Source of the DNA: Magicicada septendecula
Lineage: Eukaryota > Arthropoda > Insecta > Hemiptera > Cicadidae
Direction: 5' to 3'
Assembly (NCBI GenBank): GCA_034769895.1
Contig: CM068367.1
Location: 126,765,927 to 126,829,926, forward strand
DNA length: 64,000 nt
Position numbers and translations under genes: made by a program
Notes under the pieces: model-generated
The model's input: only the letters and a program-made list of their open reading frames with translations
Databases searched by the model: none
Told to the model about the DNA's origin: nothing
Shown: positions 1 through 25,299 of the stretch, one piece after another
How the letters are laid out: every line of letters begins with the position of its first letter
How positions within the stretch are numbered: the stretch's first letter is position 1

Positions 1-2766
1 GCATGGTACTGTAGACTATGCATAAGGATTAAGAAGGTTAGATTTATAACTGTAAGTTATTTTACAAGCTGTGTATTAGATGACTGAGTAACTTATCGAC
101 CACATTATTGATTCAATTTCTTGGAGCCCAAACCAAAATACTGAATTTTTTTGTCTCTGTATTATTGAATCAGCTGCCTAATCAGTTTTCGAAGTTTTTA
201 TCTAATTCTAACAAGCCGTTCTTGTTATTCTTGTTATAAATTCTAAATTTTATCAGTATTTAGTGCAGAGATTTTCCTCATATAGCTTTAATAAAAATGG
301 GTTAAGTTTTTACTGTTTGAATAGGGAAAACCAAATTAAACTGTTTATTCAATCCTTGAATAAAAGGCAATATAAGAAACTGGTCTTTGTTTTATGAAAT
401 CCCTTCCCATTTTTGCCTAGACCTGTCTCAATAAAAATGTGGCATGTTCTTACAAATGGCATTACATAACCAAAACAGATTAAAACAACTTTTTTTGATA
501 AATGTTTATTATCAATTTTCTTTTGATAAAATAAGTAGTTAAAGAATTTTGATCTCGGTTCCAATGAAACAAAGCAAAGCAAGAAAACAACATCTGAGGT
601 CTTATTTTTTTTTTAGATGTTTGTTATTTTTACAAAGTGTTATCTGTAAATGCAAATTATGATAATATAACGACAACGCATTATTCTTACTAAACCTTAT
701 AGTATTATATAACTTTTCAAAATATCTACTTACTCAAAAATCTGTTATGGTGAAACCATAAAATTAAATTGTTTACAATGAAGTAGGAGTACTCACACTT
801 TTTTGATTCTGACCTATGTTTATTGCAAAATAAAATTAAGACCTCGACATAAAAAATTTTTCATCGAAATTATAATATTCAAGTGTTTATATATAGATTA
901 TTTTATTGCTAATGCTAAACAAACAAAAATCTTGGATTTTATTGTCAATGACATTTGCAAGTATCACTAAGAATTTATAAACACTATACTGACGTAGAAT
1001 GCGGAACACTAGTATTCTGCACGGAAATAGTGTTTATAAATTCATATATTTCAGTTATCACAATAAACAGACATTTATATAATATAGTACAATGTTGTTG
1101 ACGATGAAATCCATTGACACTGTTTATGGTATTAATTTTCTCAGTTACATTCACCCAGCCTTTCATTCATATTCGGCTAAAAGTCATTGACCCAGCATAT
1201 TTGGTAATTCAGTGCCACCAAAGTCCCAAACGTGCTGAATTATTGAACGTCTGTTGTATAACAATATTTTGATAAGCTAACAGTAGTTAGTGTGAGAGAG
1301 AGCATGAATCAGTCTTACTATTTTTGCTCAACTTGTCACAAATACTGAACTGTACCTGCTATTTGCTTCAGTTTTTTTAATTATTTGAACATATAGGCAT
1401 AATACATCACACAATTCTTCTCACTTAATTTGTAATAATGTGTTGCAAATGATTATAACCACTAGTTTCACTCACATTCATGACAACTCATTTAAATCAC
1501 TATGCATAAAACCAGTTCTAATATACCATCAAATAGGTATATTCTTCACTGAGTCTGAAGTGAATATAATATGAATAAATAGATTAATTGTAAGACTAAT
1601 TCTTGTATTCATAACATCCATAATCAATGGTTTTTTATTGTAAATGTACATTTATTCAATCCCTATAACCAATCCACTTCTCTTTTTCTAGAGTGACCTC
1701 ATCTGTGTCATAGAACAAGTATCTAGTAAATAAACTTCTATATAGCAGTTATAAAACATTGAGGTCAATTACTATAATCATCTTGAAGTTTTGTCTGCTA
1801 GCCACATTCCGTCTTTGGTGTAGCCATGTTTTCTGGGCCTGTCCATGTTCCTCTGTCTTTTGTTCTGTATCTTACCATATGTTTAATAAATCTGTCTTCT
1901 ATTCGTTCAGTGTCTGTTTCCAGTTTATTCTTCTCCCTTTATTCTGTTGTTCACTGAACACCACACCACATATTTAACATGACCTGAATATTGTCGTTTC
2001 TCGTCTGAGGTTCTGAGAGTTAATCCTTTTTATTGTATAAGATCTATTAGGGTCTGCGTATAGAAACTGCTATTGTTGTTTAATGTTCTTTAGATAATCC
2101 AACGTGTCATCAGGCATTTGTTTTTTTTTCCTTTAAGTGTCACTATCACACTTGTTACTAACGTCAAACCATAGAAAATTAATATAGGTTACATATTCTA
2201 TCAGTTGCTCATTAATAATTATTTTAGAATATACGGTAGGGTATATTCCTTCCAAACTACATAATATTTGTGTTTTCTGATATTTTTAGATTACTGAGCT
2301 AAGTTGGTTTGCAGTATTGCAAATTTTCTATAACATAATTGAATATCGCTATGTAACAGTGTATTGACTTTTTGTTTTTGGACTTTGCTGTATATCAGAG
2401 TTAACTTGTACTTAATTTTATTCCTTTGCCAGAAAATGCCACTGATGACAAAAAAAATTGTAAAAGTAGGTACTATTTTGCAAAAATAATATTTTAACAA
2501 AAAATTGGGAACAATTGAAATGAACATACTGTTCAATTTTTAAAATAAATAATATAAAAAATTATTTTTTTTCTAAAACAGTTACAGGTAACTACTGTTT
2601 TCTCAGCAACTCAACTCCCCCCCTGTCGGTCACTAAGTCACACATACAGACACACACATATCTGCATGTGCACCCATGCATTCCACACTTATGTTGTTTA
2701 TTATAATACAGTAGGCAGCTTGAGTTTGCTAAGAATTAAAATATAAATTCTATTATTTGCTTACAG
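1..2766. other. AT-rich non-coding sequence upstream of the first visible receptor exon
   Basis: No coding exon, RNA gene or recognisable transposon was found here. The sequence is strongly AT-rich, with short runs of A and T and no open frame resembling a known protein. Because the next exon begins in the middle of a codon, this is most likely intron of the receptor gene, with the ectodomain exons further left. A short exon here could have been missed. Confidence 0.5.
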
Positions 2767-15803
<13,037 letters not shown>

Positions 15804-17678
15804 TACTATTATTTTTGAAGTCATTTTATTCATAGAGATCTTTGTATACCATTTTATTTATTTGAGTTCCTGCACATACGTTGTTTTCAATGTTGAAAGG
15901 GATGTGTCCTTATTTCTTTTAAATATTTTGTTTTTAATTTTAGTTTAAAAGGTATCATTTTATAAGATTTTTTATATTAATGTTGTGTTGAGTATTTGAT
16001 AGCTGTATATATATGTATAAGAATAGTTATGTTTGTTACTTAATTGTATATAATGTACATGTATTTTGTTGAATAAGCTTTCTATAAGTATTAAATTAAA
16101 CTTTGTTTTTATTATAATAACACCGCTTCAGTTTGTAAGAAATTTAATCAATTACTACTCCCTGTTTTAATTTTTTTATTTCCATTTTATTAGAATATTC
16201 CAGTCACATGTAGGTATAAATGTTTTACCTTTTTTTCAACACAATCTCATATTTGTCAGACACATGTATAGTCCCATCCATAGTACTTTTCTCTTTAAAG
16301 TGTCATAGAAATATTAAAATTTAACCACAGGCATCGTGCACATTAATCGAGGTTTAAAACAGTTTTTAAAAGTCATGGTACACACATGTTTGTATACCAT
16401 ACTATTCTTTTTTTTAAATAAATAAACTGTTAAATCTTTTGAACTATTGTTTTAAAGGGGTTTTTAAAATTAAATTCTGTCTAAACATATCTGGCATTTA
16501 CAAGAAAGAAAAAGAAGTAGAAGAACCAAATCTTATATGTAAAAACAAGAAAGGAAATATTTCTTAACTCTGTTTTTAAGTAGTATATTTATTCATTTTT
16601 ATCACTTATCACTTTTATAATAGTATGTGCTTTGAAATAATGTACCAAAGTTATTTTTAATCCAATACATCGTACTGTTTATACTGACTTGCAATTCCAC
16701 TACAAGTAAGAAAAAGAAGTAGAATCTAAAAACATCTCAAAACATAAACTGGTACATATATGTTGATGGACCTTTACCATCTCATATTTTACATTGAAAA
16801 AATAATAGGTAATAGTTTTTTTTCACAAAATGACACTTTGCTTCCTTTTACTCTTAATGAAGTGGTATTATTATAATAAAAAGACATTAAAATATTGTTA
16901 ATGTTTTAAAAAGAATAAGAAAAGCAATAAAAAAATTTTTGGAGTAAATTGTGTTTTTGATCGTGATCATTTTATTGCAGCTTTTAGCTACAACTATTGT
17001 ATAGAATATGTATATAATTTATATTTAAATTTGTTGAGTGTAGCTTAATGAGTTCCCTTAAAAGTAATTGTCTTGTTTAGTCCTGAGCACTTTTTTTCTT
17101 AACAATGAACTTGTCTGTATTGTTCATAAAAATAGTCTTTTGTTAAGATATTTTTATTTTCAAACATGATTTTTTTCATAAAAATATTTTATACAAAATA
17201 AAAATATATATTAAAATAAAATTTTAAAAAATGAAATCAAACTTACTGTAAAGAACAGAACACAATCATTTCATCATTTTGTTTTAAATTTAAGGACTAT
17301 AATGTTATATTATATTCAGTCAAGTACCATGAATTTAAAATATAACAATTAGACTGATCTTCTGATTTTGTATAGACATAGAATACTATGTAATGGTAGT
17401 TATAATATTATAAACTTATTTATTACTTTTCCTGCAAATAAAAAAATTATGTTCAAAATCGAATGCATTAGCGTGTATACTATTATTATGACCTTGTACC
17501 TTATTATGTTTTGTTAATGTATTCTTATGGAGAAGGTAATATTTTGTTTGAAATTAACAATCTGCTCTTAGTCTCTTGTATTATAAATAATCTGATTACG
17601 TGGCTACATTGATATTGTAGGGATGTACAGCTCAGTAAATAGGGGTTTTTAGTGTGACATATTAGACTATATGAAACT
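15804..17678. other. Receptor 3' UTR and downstream AT-rich spacer
   Basis: The first part must be the 3' UTR of the receptor mRNA; candidate poly(A) signals are near 16090 and 16418. The remainder is AT-rich with frequent TTTT/AAAA runs and no recognised element. Confidence 0.5.
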
Positions 17679-17692
17679 GAGTTATGAAATTC

Positions 17693-18036
17693 ATTAGACT
17701 TTCACGCCGCCATCAACACTGTTAGAACTACTATTAGCTAGACTGTTAGGCCGTGATCTACCATTTTTCAAGACAGATGTTTCAACTCCACCATCAGAAG
17801 GTATCTTCAGTATCAGAAACAAATGAAACAATTTGGTAAGGTGTCCGCCAATTCATGCCAGTACTGAGGTAGAGACTATGACCTCTACATAGCCTCTACC
17901 TCAGTACTGGGGTGAATTGCCCGGACACATTGCACTTGTTTCAATCGTTTCTGATACTGAAGATGGTGAGGCCAAAATGTCTGCTTTGAACAGTAGACCA
18001 CAGCCTAACAGCCTAGCTAATAGTAATTCTAACAAT
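17693..18036. mobile_element. Old palindromic element with hammerhead-like core, 344 bp
   Basis: Arms of about 165 bp (roughly 17711-17879 and 17888-18036) are inverted copies at about 80% identity, both carrying CCAGTACTGAGGTAGAG near the centre. Candidate flanking repeats are GAGTTATGAAATT (17679) and GAGTTATAAAATT (18037), with one mismatch. Left arm minus strand shows CTGATGG...GAAACATC and right arm plus strand CTGAAGATGG...AAAATGTC, reminiscent of a decayed hammerhead, so a Penelope-related origin is likely but not certain. Confidence 0.5.
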
Positions 18037-18343
18037 GAGTTATAAAATTTAGATAAACATGCAAAAAATGCAATGCATTTATTAAAGAAATTATTACAAA
18101 AGTTATTGACAGTTTAGTCACTGATTATGAAACAATAACACTAAACTTATATTGGGATGATTAGGAATATTTTTGAATAACCTAAGAATAGTGGACAGAG
18201 TTACTAGAATGAACTGGTACTAGAAAAAGGCATGAATTGCCCATAGATGTTTTATAATGTGAAGTGTGAAGTATGATATCATATAATTAGTAAAATAGTT
18301 TACCTTTTTCTTGTCCGTCTGGTGGCCTTTTCTCTATATTTCA

Positions 18344-18381
18344 ATCGACGCGTTTCAGGGCATATGCCCCATCATCAGGAT
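18344..18381 (-). ncRNA. Type I hammerhead ribozyme motif
   Basis: Mirror of 19380-19417. Minus strand: core CTGATGA, stem II GGGC-ATAT-GCCC, GAAA, palindrome ACGCGT, C, with a short stem I ATC/GAT that can extend through an internal loop. Confidence 0.7.
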
Positions 18382-19379
18382 ATCCCTTGTTAAAGGTCGT
18401 CGATGGTTAAAATATTAAAAACACTGCACACACAATTCTACACACAACAATAAATATAATACAAACATAAAAACACATAAAATGCCCAGATTTTAAACAC
18501 ACACGATATCGGTGGTGCGCACCACGACATGCTATAGTCGACTGCAGTGTTCATGTTGTTATATGTCGTGCACTATGGACCTTGTTCTGTATTCTTATCG
18601 CTGTGTCGTATAATAGATTGGACTGGAAATACAGCTGATCGTTAAGGATGACTTCTTCTGTTTTTTTTATTTTTGTAAGCTTTATATATTTCGTATTCTT
18701 CGATAGCATTCATATAATTACCTTTTTTGCATATGTGGAGGGGTTGAAAGTTCGTTGTGAAATCAGTATAACTATGGTTGTTGTCCATCAGATGGCGCGC
18801 GTAATTTGACACTGTTTTACTAAATTCTTTTCTAGGTAATGATGCATAATGATGCAATGACTGCGACAGCTTTTACATTGGCCAAACTGGTAGACCTTTT
18901 AAAAGACGATTCAAAGAACATTTACCTAGAAAAGAATTTAGTAAAACAGTGTCAAATTACGCGCGCCATCTGATGGACAACAACCATAGTTATACTGATT
19001 TCACAACGAACTTTCAACCCCTCCACATATGCAAAAAAGGTAATTATATGAATGCTATCGAAGAATACGAAATATATAAAGCTTACAAAAATTAAAAAAA
19101 CAGAAGAAGTCATCCTTAACGATCAGCTGTATTTCCAGTCCAATCTATTATACGACACAGCGATAAGAATACAGAACAAGGTCCATAGTGCACGACATAT
19201 AACAACATGAACACTGCAGTCGACTATAGCATGTCGTGGTGCGCACCACCGATATCGTGTGTGTTTAAAATCTGGGCATTTTATGTGTTTTTATGTTTGT
19301 ATTATATTTATTGTTGTGTGTAGAATTGTGTGTGCAGTGTTTTTAATATTTTAACCATCGACGACCTTTAACAAGGGAT

Positions 19380-19417
19380 ATCCTGATGATGGGGCATATG
19401 CCCTGAAACGCGTCGAT
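19380..19417 (+). ncRNA. Type I hammerhead ribozyme motif
   Basis: Stem I ATC/GAT, core CTGATGA, one unpaired T, stem II GGGC-ATAT-GCCC, GAAA, palindromic stem III ACGCGT, cleavage expected after GTC. Stem I is short here; further pairing with GATAT/ATATAG beyond a loop is plausible. Confidence 0.7.
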
Positions 19418-20034
19418 TGAAATATAGAGAAAAGGCCACCAGACGGACAAGAAAAAGGTAAACTATTTTACTAATTATATACTATAAGTGGCTTGGATAC
19501 CGAAAAACATGGATCTAAAAATATGATATCATGTTTCCTAATTCGAAAAGGATAGCAGGGACAAGTCTAGAGAGGATTTTTTGATGGGAAATACTACAAA
19601 TTACAAAAATATATCACAATTGTTAATGGAAAAAACATCTAATGACAAAGAAATTGTCTATGTTACAATTGCTATAGAAAGAAGAATAGACTAGAATAGA
19701 ATTTCTTTGCTCCTACTATAAACATAAACTTGATGTTTGAAAGTCTTATTACTGATCTGATCTGTTTAAAACTGCAGTTAAAGTTAAAAAAATAATAATA
19801 ATGAAATACAGTTAAAACTATTCTTAAATGTCATTTCAACTTGAAATGTTTTAAAAATTTATCTAAATTCCTAAAAAAAAAATAATAAAATAATTTTTCC
19901 TCAGTAGAAGTTGAGAAATGATTTTTAAGATTTTTATGTAGTATTCCTTTATTCTCACAGCCCTGGAGATATGATGACTGTTCAGAAAATATCCAACCAT
20001 GTAATATTTTTAGAAAAAATAGCTTAAGTAGCAT

Positions 20035-20400
20035 AATTAGGCTTTAATCTCCTTTGTAGTACTCCATTTTGTATTTCATACTCTGATCCCAGTATCTCTT
20101 CCATTTTTCAAAACAGCATGCAAATTCCTCTTTTTAGAATTGTCATCAGCTGTCTTGTCATACTTTCCTCTTGTAAGCTTATTCACTGTCTGAAATCTCC
20201 TGTCTTTAGTAACAATTTTAGAGCCAGAAGTCAGATCAAGCTAAATCAGGACCAAGTGATGGCTAACCAACCTCTGTGATGTGATGTTTCTTCAAGAAAT
20301 CCTGTATCAGGTATGAAGAATGCGCAAATGCATCATGGCAAATGTGACAGTTACCACTTGCCAACTTCCATTTTCTTCTCACAGCAACCTGCAGCCTGTA
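20035..20400 (-). mobile_element. mariner transposase C-terminal relic
   Basis: Minus-strand conceptual pieces resemble a mariner C-terminus: around 20260-20390 LASGNCHICHDAFAHSSYLI followed by QDFLKKHHI (family: HHDNA..H.S...Q.FL.K..I), and around 20060-20140 FACCFEKWKRYWDQ then MEYYKGD (family: KCFEQWK.RWDKC...YFEGD). Heavily decayed, several frames, not functional. Confidence 0.65.
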
Positions 20401-20759
20401 AAGAATTTATGTGTAGTACTCCATAGTTACTGTCCAACTTGAAGAGTGTACTCATGATGTACAAGACCTTCACTGTTGAATAAAACACTAAACAGGGCCT
20501 CGATGGTGCTTCGATGACACTTCAGGGTCCGACAGAAGTGTGACCGTTTGTACATGTGCAGTAAGGTCTTCCACACTTGGCTATCTAATTTCATGAAGGT
20601 TATGTGGCACATTATTAAGATATTCAAAATAGTTGGATACTTTCTGGACAAACAACATATGTGCAAAGTATTCAGAAGGTATTGATATGCATTCATAAAT
20701 CTATAAATTAGAGTCAGAATTGAAGGCATTCAGTAACATCCTTAATATAAATACAGAGT

Positions 20760-21480
20760 GGGCAATACATTACTTGAAATCCATGGTTTGTATTATGTCA
20801 AGTAACCTATTTTTTGTTACTATTTATTTTATGTGATACAGACGAATCATCACAACTGCAGATTTAGATGGGTATTTAGAAAAGCCAGAACAAATATAGA
20901 AAGAAGGAAATATTTTTTTCCAATTCTTCTTTCTAAATACATCCATTTTTTAAACACGGTTTTTAACTATTTTTGAATAGTATTTTTTAATATTTAAAAA
21001 ATAAAACTTTAGCAGACAAAACTAAGGTAATTTCTCCAGAAAAAACTGTTTTTTAGATTTTTTTTATTTCATTTTCTTGGTGGACAAAAATTTCTATTTT
21101 CTTTCCGCATTCCTACTCAATCTCAGTGAGTTTTGCCATTCACAAAACTTTTAAATGTGAATGCAATAAAGATGTGCCTTTGGAAATGAATGTGATTTAA
21201 TTATTTTTTCTTTTTCTCTTCAGCCAAATGAAACTATTTTTTTTAATAGCAACTTCTTATTAATTAGTTATATAAATGATCATAACTTCAAGTAACTTGT
21301 TCCTTCACAAAGAATTTAAATTTAAAGTATTAAAATCTCCTTGGAATTTTAATATATGGAAGAGGAGGAAGAGAGAGGGGAAGAAGGAAGAGAGGAGAAA
21401 CAGTTGAACCAAACGTAGTCAACAGTGGCTCATACAATTAAAAAAATCTCTAAATATGATGAATGTATTTTTATGACCCT
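20760..21480. other. Unclassified AT-rich sequence
   Basis: AT-rich with a short purine-rich patch (GAGGAGGAAGAGAGAGG type) near 21360-21400. No coding remnants or element ends recognised. Confidence 0.5.
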
Positions 21481-21489
21481 ACTTGATAT

Positions 21490-22400
21490 AAACTTTGAAT
21501 GACTTCAGTCACATACCTGGGATACCTACATTTTTCTAAAATGCTTCACAGAATTTTCTTATCTGTACTATCACACTTCAGAGAAATCCACAATTATACT
21601 GTCTTTTCTTTTCTGTACTTGTCTCATAATAAAAATACAATCAGTTGTATACAATTCAGAAAGCCATATTATTCCTATAATATCAACACTTTCAATCTCG
21701 TTGTTCAAAGATTCTTTTATAAAGTTTGTAGGCCACATTGAATAAATTAGTACCTCAGTAATTATCTGTGACACTGCATTTTCTCTTATTAAACAATGAT
21801 TTGACCTCTGGTACTTCTATTTACAACCAGCACTCTGTGAAAATATGTATCAATTGCTGATACAGTAGTGAGCCACCTTACTTGAGCAGTTTCATGTTAA
21901 CACCATTCAGTCCTGCTGCTTTCCAATTTTTGATCTCCTTTAAAGTTTTCTGGACTTCATTTGTACCTATTGGATCAACATCCTCTCTCATAGCTACCTA
22001 GTTTGTAGTTTCTTTTTCTCCCTCTACCATAATTGTTTGTAATGCAGAATCCAATCCTCCTCACTAATTGTATTTGTATTTGCTACATGTTTTTCACTCT
22101 CATTAACTTGCCTCATAACATTGTAAGCAACAATATGAATAGTATATAGCATCCTTCACAATACTTACGAACCTACTCTAAGATTGCCAGCTCACTTCTT
22201 TAACAATTCTGTGTTTTTTTGTTGTTTTTTTTTCACTCTTATGTAGAGTTCACTAGATTCTTCTTCATTTATCTTCAGAGCTTGTGTATACACAGTTTGT
22301 TTGTTTTCTATAGCTTCTTTGATTTCATTATGCCAGATTTTAAGTCTTCATCATTTCCTACGTTTCTTTACACCAAAGCGTCATATCCAGGTGTTGATAC
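21490..22400 (-). mobile_element. LINE reverse transcriptase fragment
   Basis: On the minus strand the stretch near 21900-21990 reads EVQKTLKEIKNWKAAGLNGV followed by NMKLLK, the N-terminal RT signature (E...AL..+KN.KAPG.DGI..ELLK). Further on are NVAYKLYKRI near 21715 and DCIFIMRQVQ near 21650, matching the next RT blocks (NVAYKI+.KI ... DQIFTLRQ). Upstream pieces resemble the linker between endonuclease and RT. The catalytic DD block is missing. Several stops; dead. Confidence 0.75.
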
Positions 22401-24112
22401 GCATTCCCTTATGTTTTAGCATTCAGAGATAACACTACTCTTAATTTAAGAAAATCATGTAATTTACTTGTGAAATTCCCAGTCCCTGAGCATTCAACGT
22501 GTATGTATCCAGTATGTTTTTTTTACCAATTATATATCTGAGTATGCCTTGATCCTTGTCCTTTAGATTTATTTAGCTTTTCACTAAGAATATTTTGAGT
22601 AACTTGAAGTTTCTTTGGTGTAGAGTATCAACCTCCAGCTTTGGTAGTAGGGCCTTGGTAACCTCCAGCCTTGGTATCAACCTCCAAGTTTGGTAGTAGG
22701 GCTCTCATTTCAAGTCACCCCCCCCCCTCGGATATGGCTTGCCTATTTTTCTGTAGCTGTACTGTCACGTTTATGATGTACCCAAATCTGCCTTTCACTC
22801 TCCCCATAGTGTCATGGTAGAGACAGTCTTTGCTGGCTGTGCATATTTTATTTTGATGCTGAATATATTTTAACATTTATAGCACCCACCTATTGACACC
22901 AGTGGCCACCTTAAGATCTTAGACCTTATATGCACATTCATGATAACAGAGAAGAGTGAAATGGTTAAATTAATGATTGGGAAGAATAGATAGACATCTT
23001 GGTATACATTATGGGTCATCGTTCATATGGCTCCTCAGTTGAGACCCATCTGGCTAGAGAGGCCCAACCAATAGTAATGCTACTGCTGCCATAGTCCTTA
23101 AACTCTCAGACCATGTAAACCTCATCACCAGCATGGACAGTGCTACTATACAGTGGCATTCTCTGAGGAGGCACTAATTAATAATGAAGCTTAATAATAA
23201 TTAATAGAAATGCTTATTAAGTCACACATAATTAGATTATTAAGTTATATATTAACAGAACATATAGGGGTTAGAATACAAAAGCTACTACTGTTTAAAA
23301 AAACTCATTAATGGCAAGCACTAAGGCAGTCTTACTACTTGGTGGACTAAATATGTTGAGGAAGATTTAGAGGCCATAAGAATGGAAGAGAAGTATCAGA
23401 AGTAGAAGTAAATTTTATGAGAATGCTAAGGAGACCAAAGTCATAGAAAGTTGTAAAGCTAGAGAAATAGGATGAAAAAAGACTATGATGACATATCTAA
23501 CATAAATATTTTAAACATTTTATAAAGTTACAAGAGAATGTTACTTTATGATTTTGCACTAAATCAAATAGAAAGTTAAGTAGTAACTTCAGGTATGAAG
23601 ACTACTTTGAGAGACAGGATGACACATCAACTATTGAACTGATGGCCTTAAAGTGCCTGCATGACCATGTGGTTAAGAAATATGCTTCTTCATTAAAGCA
23701 AACATTAGGGACTATTTTAATTGATTTAAACAGTTCCAGTTTGTATGCTGTGAAATATTAGCTACAGTTATTTATTCTTAGTTTTTACTGTACTGAGAAT
23801 CGTTTGGTATCATACTGCTCACATACTTTATGTAAAGTAAGTACATACTGTCAGTTTCTTTGCAGCAATATTTGTAATCACATTCATTGGATTTGATTAC
23901 ACTTGCTTTCTTATTCTAGATTATGCTTAAAACATCTATAGTAAGAGACATACATATATCTAACACAAATCAGAGTAAATTACATATATTTTAATTAATG
24001 TTCTGATCAAATTACATCCAAAATTGGCAATCAAACTTTTAAGACTCTTAAACCAACTACTACTAATATGTATTTTATTACTTTATTCCATACAAACATG
24101 GCCAGCACCACT
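22400..24112. other. Unclassified spacer with short internal direct repeats
   Basis: Around 22620-22720 the phrase TTTGGTAGTAGGGC occurs twice in imperfect copies. Around 23030-23170 a less AT-rich stretch resembles repetitive DNA but I could not assign it. No genes recognised. Confidence 0.4.
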
Positions 24113-24122
24113 AATGTCAATA

Positions 24123-24403
24123 GTATATAATATACCTCTGCTCAACAGTCCGTTAGGGACCAAGGTATACTGCATGGCTTTTGTGTTTAGTTTGATGGTT
24201 GCATGGCTAGTACAATGCGCCGCCAGCCGCTAGTTGCAGTGTTTGCAGCCAGGAGGCGCCACTGTTATGTCAGCGGCTACTCAGTTCTACCTCACAATGC
24301 TGAGGAGTGCACACCATACCGGAGCCTCCGCCGGAAATTGAACCAGGGACCACGAGCAAGCGGATCAATTGCCGGCATTAACCACTAGACCACCTGGAGG
24401 CTC
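24123..24403 (-). mobile_element. tRNA-derived SINE, 281 bp
   Basis: Minus strand begins GAGCCTCCAGGTGGTCTAGT and carries the pol III internal promoter: an A-box-like TAGTGGTTAATG and a B-box GGTTCAATTTCC about 35 bases downstream. Flanking direct repeats AATGTCAATA lie at 24113-24122 and 24404-24413. The 3' tail (left end) is a TA-rich simple sequence. The same SINE occurs, split, at 28836-31297. It is not a functional tRNA. Confidence 0.85.
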
Positions 24404-24789
24404 AATGTCAATAAGATAATGATTTTAAATTTAGTTTAGCTCAAAATGTACGAGATCTCTGTGCTCTACAATCGTAAATACTAATTTGGTCTGTTATGTT
24501 ACCACTTCATTTAAATTGAATTTAGATTACACAATAAATGTAACAAATACTTATTGACTCGGTATGAAAACATTAGTCTTTAGTGTAGAAATTTTTATGT
24601 TCAATAATTAAAGAAGACAAATTTTTAATTTATTGAACATTTATTGAAATTGTAAATGTAAGGTATCATTGAGACGTATAGGTTTTTAAAGTTGTATATA
24701 ATATTAAATACTTGGCCATGGTAATGTGGTTTAAGCTTCCATGCCTCTCCAATAAATTCATCCTGGCTTTATTCACCCATTATGAAAAT

Positions 24790-25290
24790 ACTGAAGTGGA
24801 AAATTTTACCATTATATTTGGCACAACTAAAACAGAACAGTGCGTGTGTACCCCATGTTACATGTGAATGCGTGCGAGAAGGCGGAGCTGGAGAGAAAAC
24901 AAGTGCTCGCCTTGCCTTGCCCCTAACTTCAAAATCTGGCACGCATGCATGTGTGTATTCCCGTCCTCGATGTCCCTGTGTGTGTGTACATCCTCGACGT
25001 TACATGCATACACGAGTGAGAATGCGGAGCTGAGGCCAAAACAAACGTTCGCCTTGCGTTGTCCCCAGTTTCGCAGTCTCACACGTATAGGGATGTAATG
25101 ATCGCGTCCCTCCCCCCTGTGTGTGTGTATCTCCGACGTTACATGCATACACAAGTGGGAATGCGGAGCTGAGGGCAATAGAAGCGTGCGCCTTGCGTTG
25201 ACCCCAGCTTCGCTGACTCACAGCCATCGGTGTATAGCTTACTACATACAGCATAGGTATATAATTATCGCGTCCCCCTGTTTGTGTTTA
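24790..25290. repeat. CpG-rich tandem array, about 140-bp unit, three-plus copies
   Basis: A GTTACATG anchor recurs at 24857, 24999 and 25138 (spacings 142 and 139), each time followed by GCGGAGCTG and CGCCTTGC. A degenerate fourth part contains TATCGCGTCCCCC near 25268. Unlike its AT-rich surroundings the array is rich in CpG. Overlapping frames on both strands are repeat artefacts. Confidence 0.8.
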
Positions 25291-25299
25291 CCTGTGTTT

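Larger units (their letters stand above)
18283..19521. mobile_element. Palindromic Penelope-like element with GIY-YIG tail
   Basis: A 1.24-kb insertion bounded by identical 11-bp repeats TATGATATCAT (18272-18282 and 19522-19532). The two arms are near-identical inverted copies meeting near 18855. The right arm (+) encodes the end of a GIY-YIG endonuclease, FYIGQTGRPFKRRFKEHL, followed by a His-containing stretch and the protein C-terminus near 19094; the left arm has the mirror (18642-18857). Each arm ends with a hammerhead. Arm identity is high, implying a fairly recent single insertion. No reverse transcriptase remains. Confidence 0.85.

Noticed and set aside
1759-1977. 72-codon frame that might be an upstream receptor exon
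   Set aside because: Cys/Phe-rich without Methuselah ectodomain or TM1 features, and no phase-compatible donor was evident.
24339-24403. Possible tRNA gene on the minus strand
   Set aside because: The A and B boxes are present but the cloverleaf is incomplete and the sequence continues into a 281-bp body with target repeats, so it is a SINE head.
24782-25254. Four overlapping frames on both strands, rich in Cys, Arg and His
   Set aside because: They overlay the CpG-rich tandem array; periodic residues reflect the DNA repeat, with no start context, splice sites or family match.
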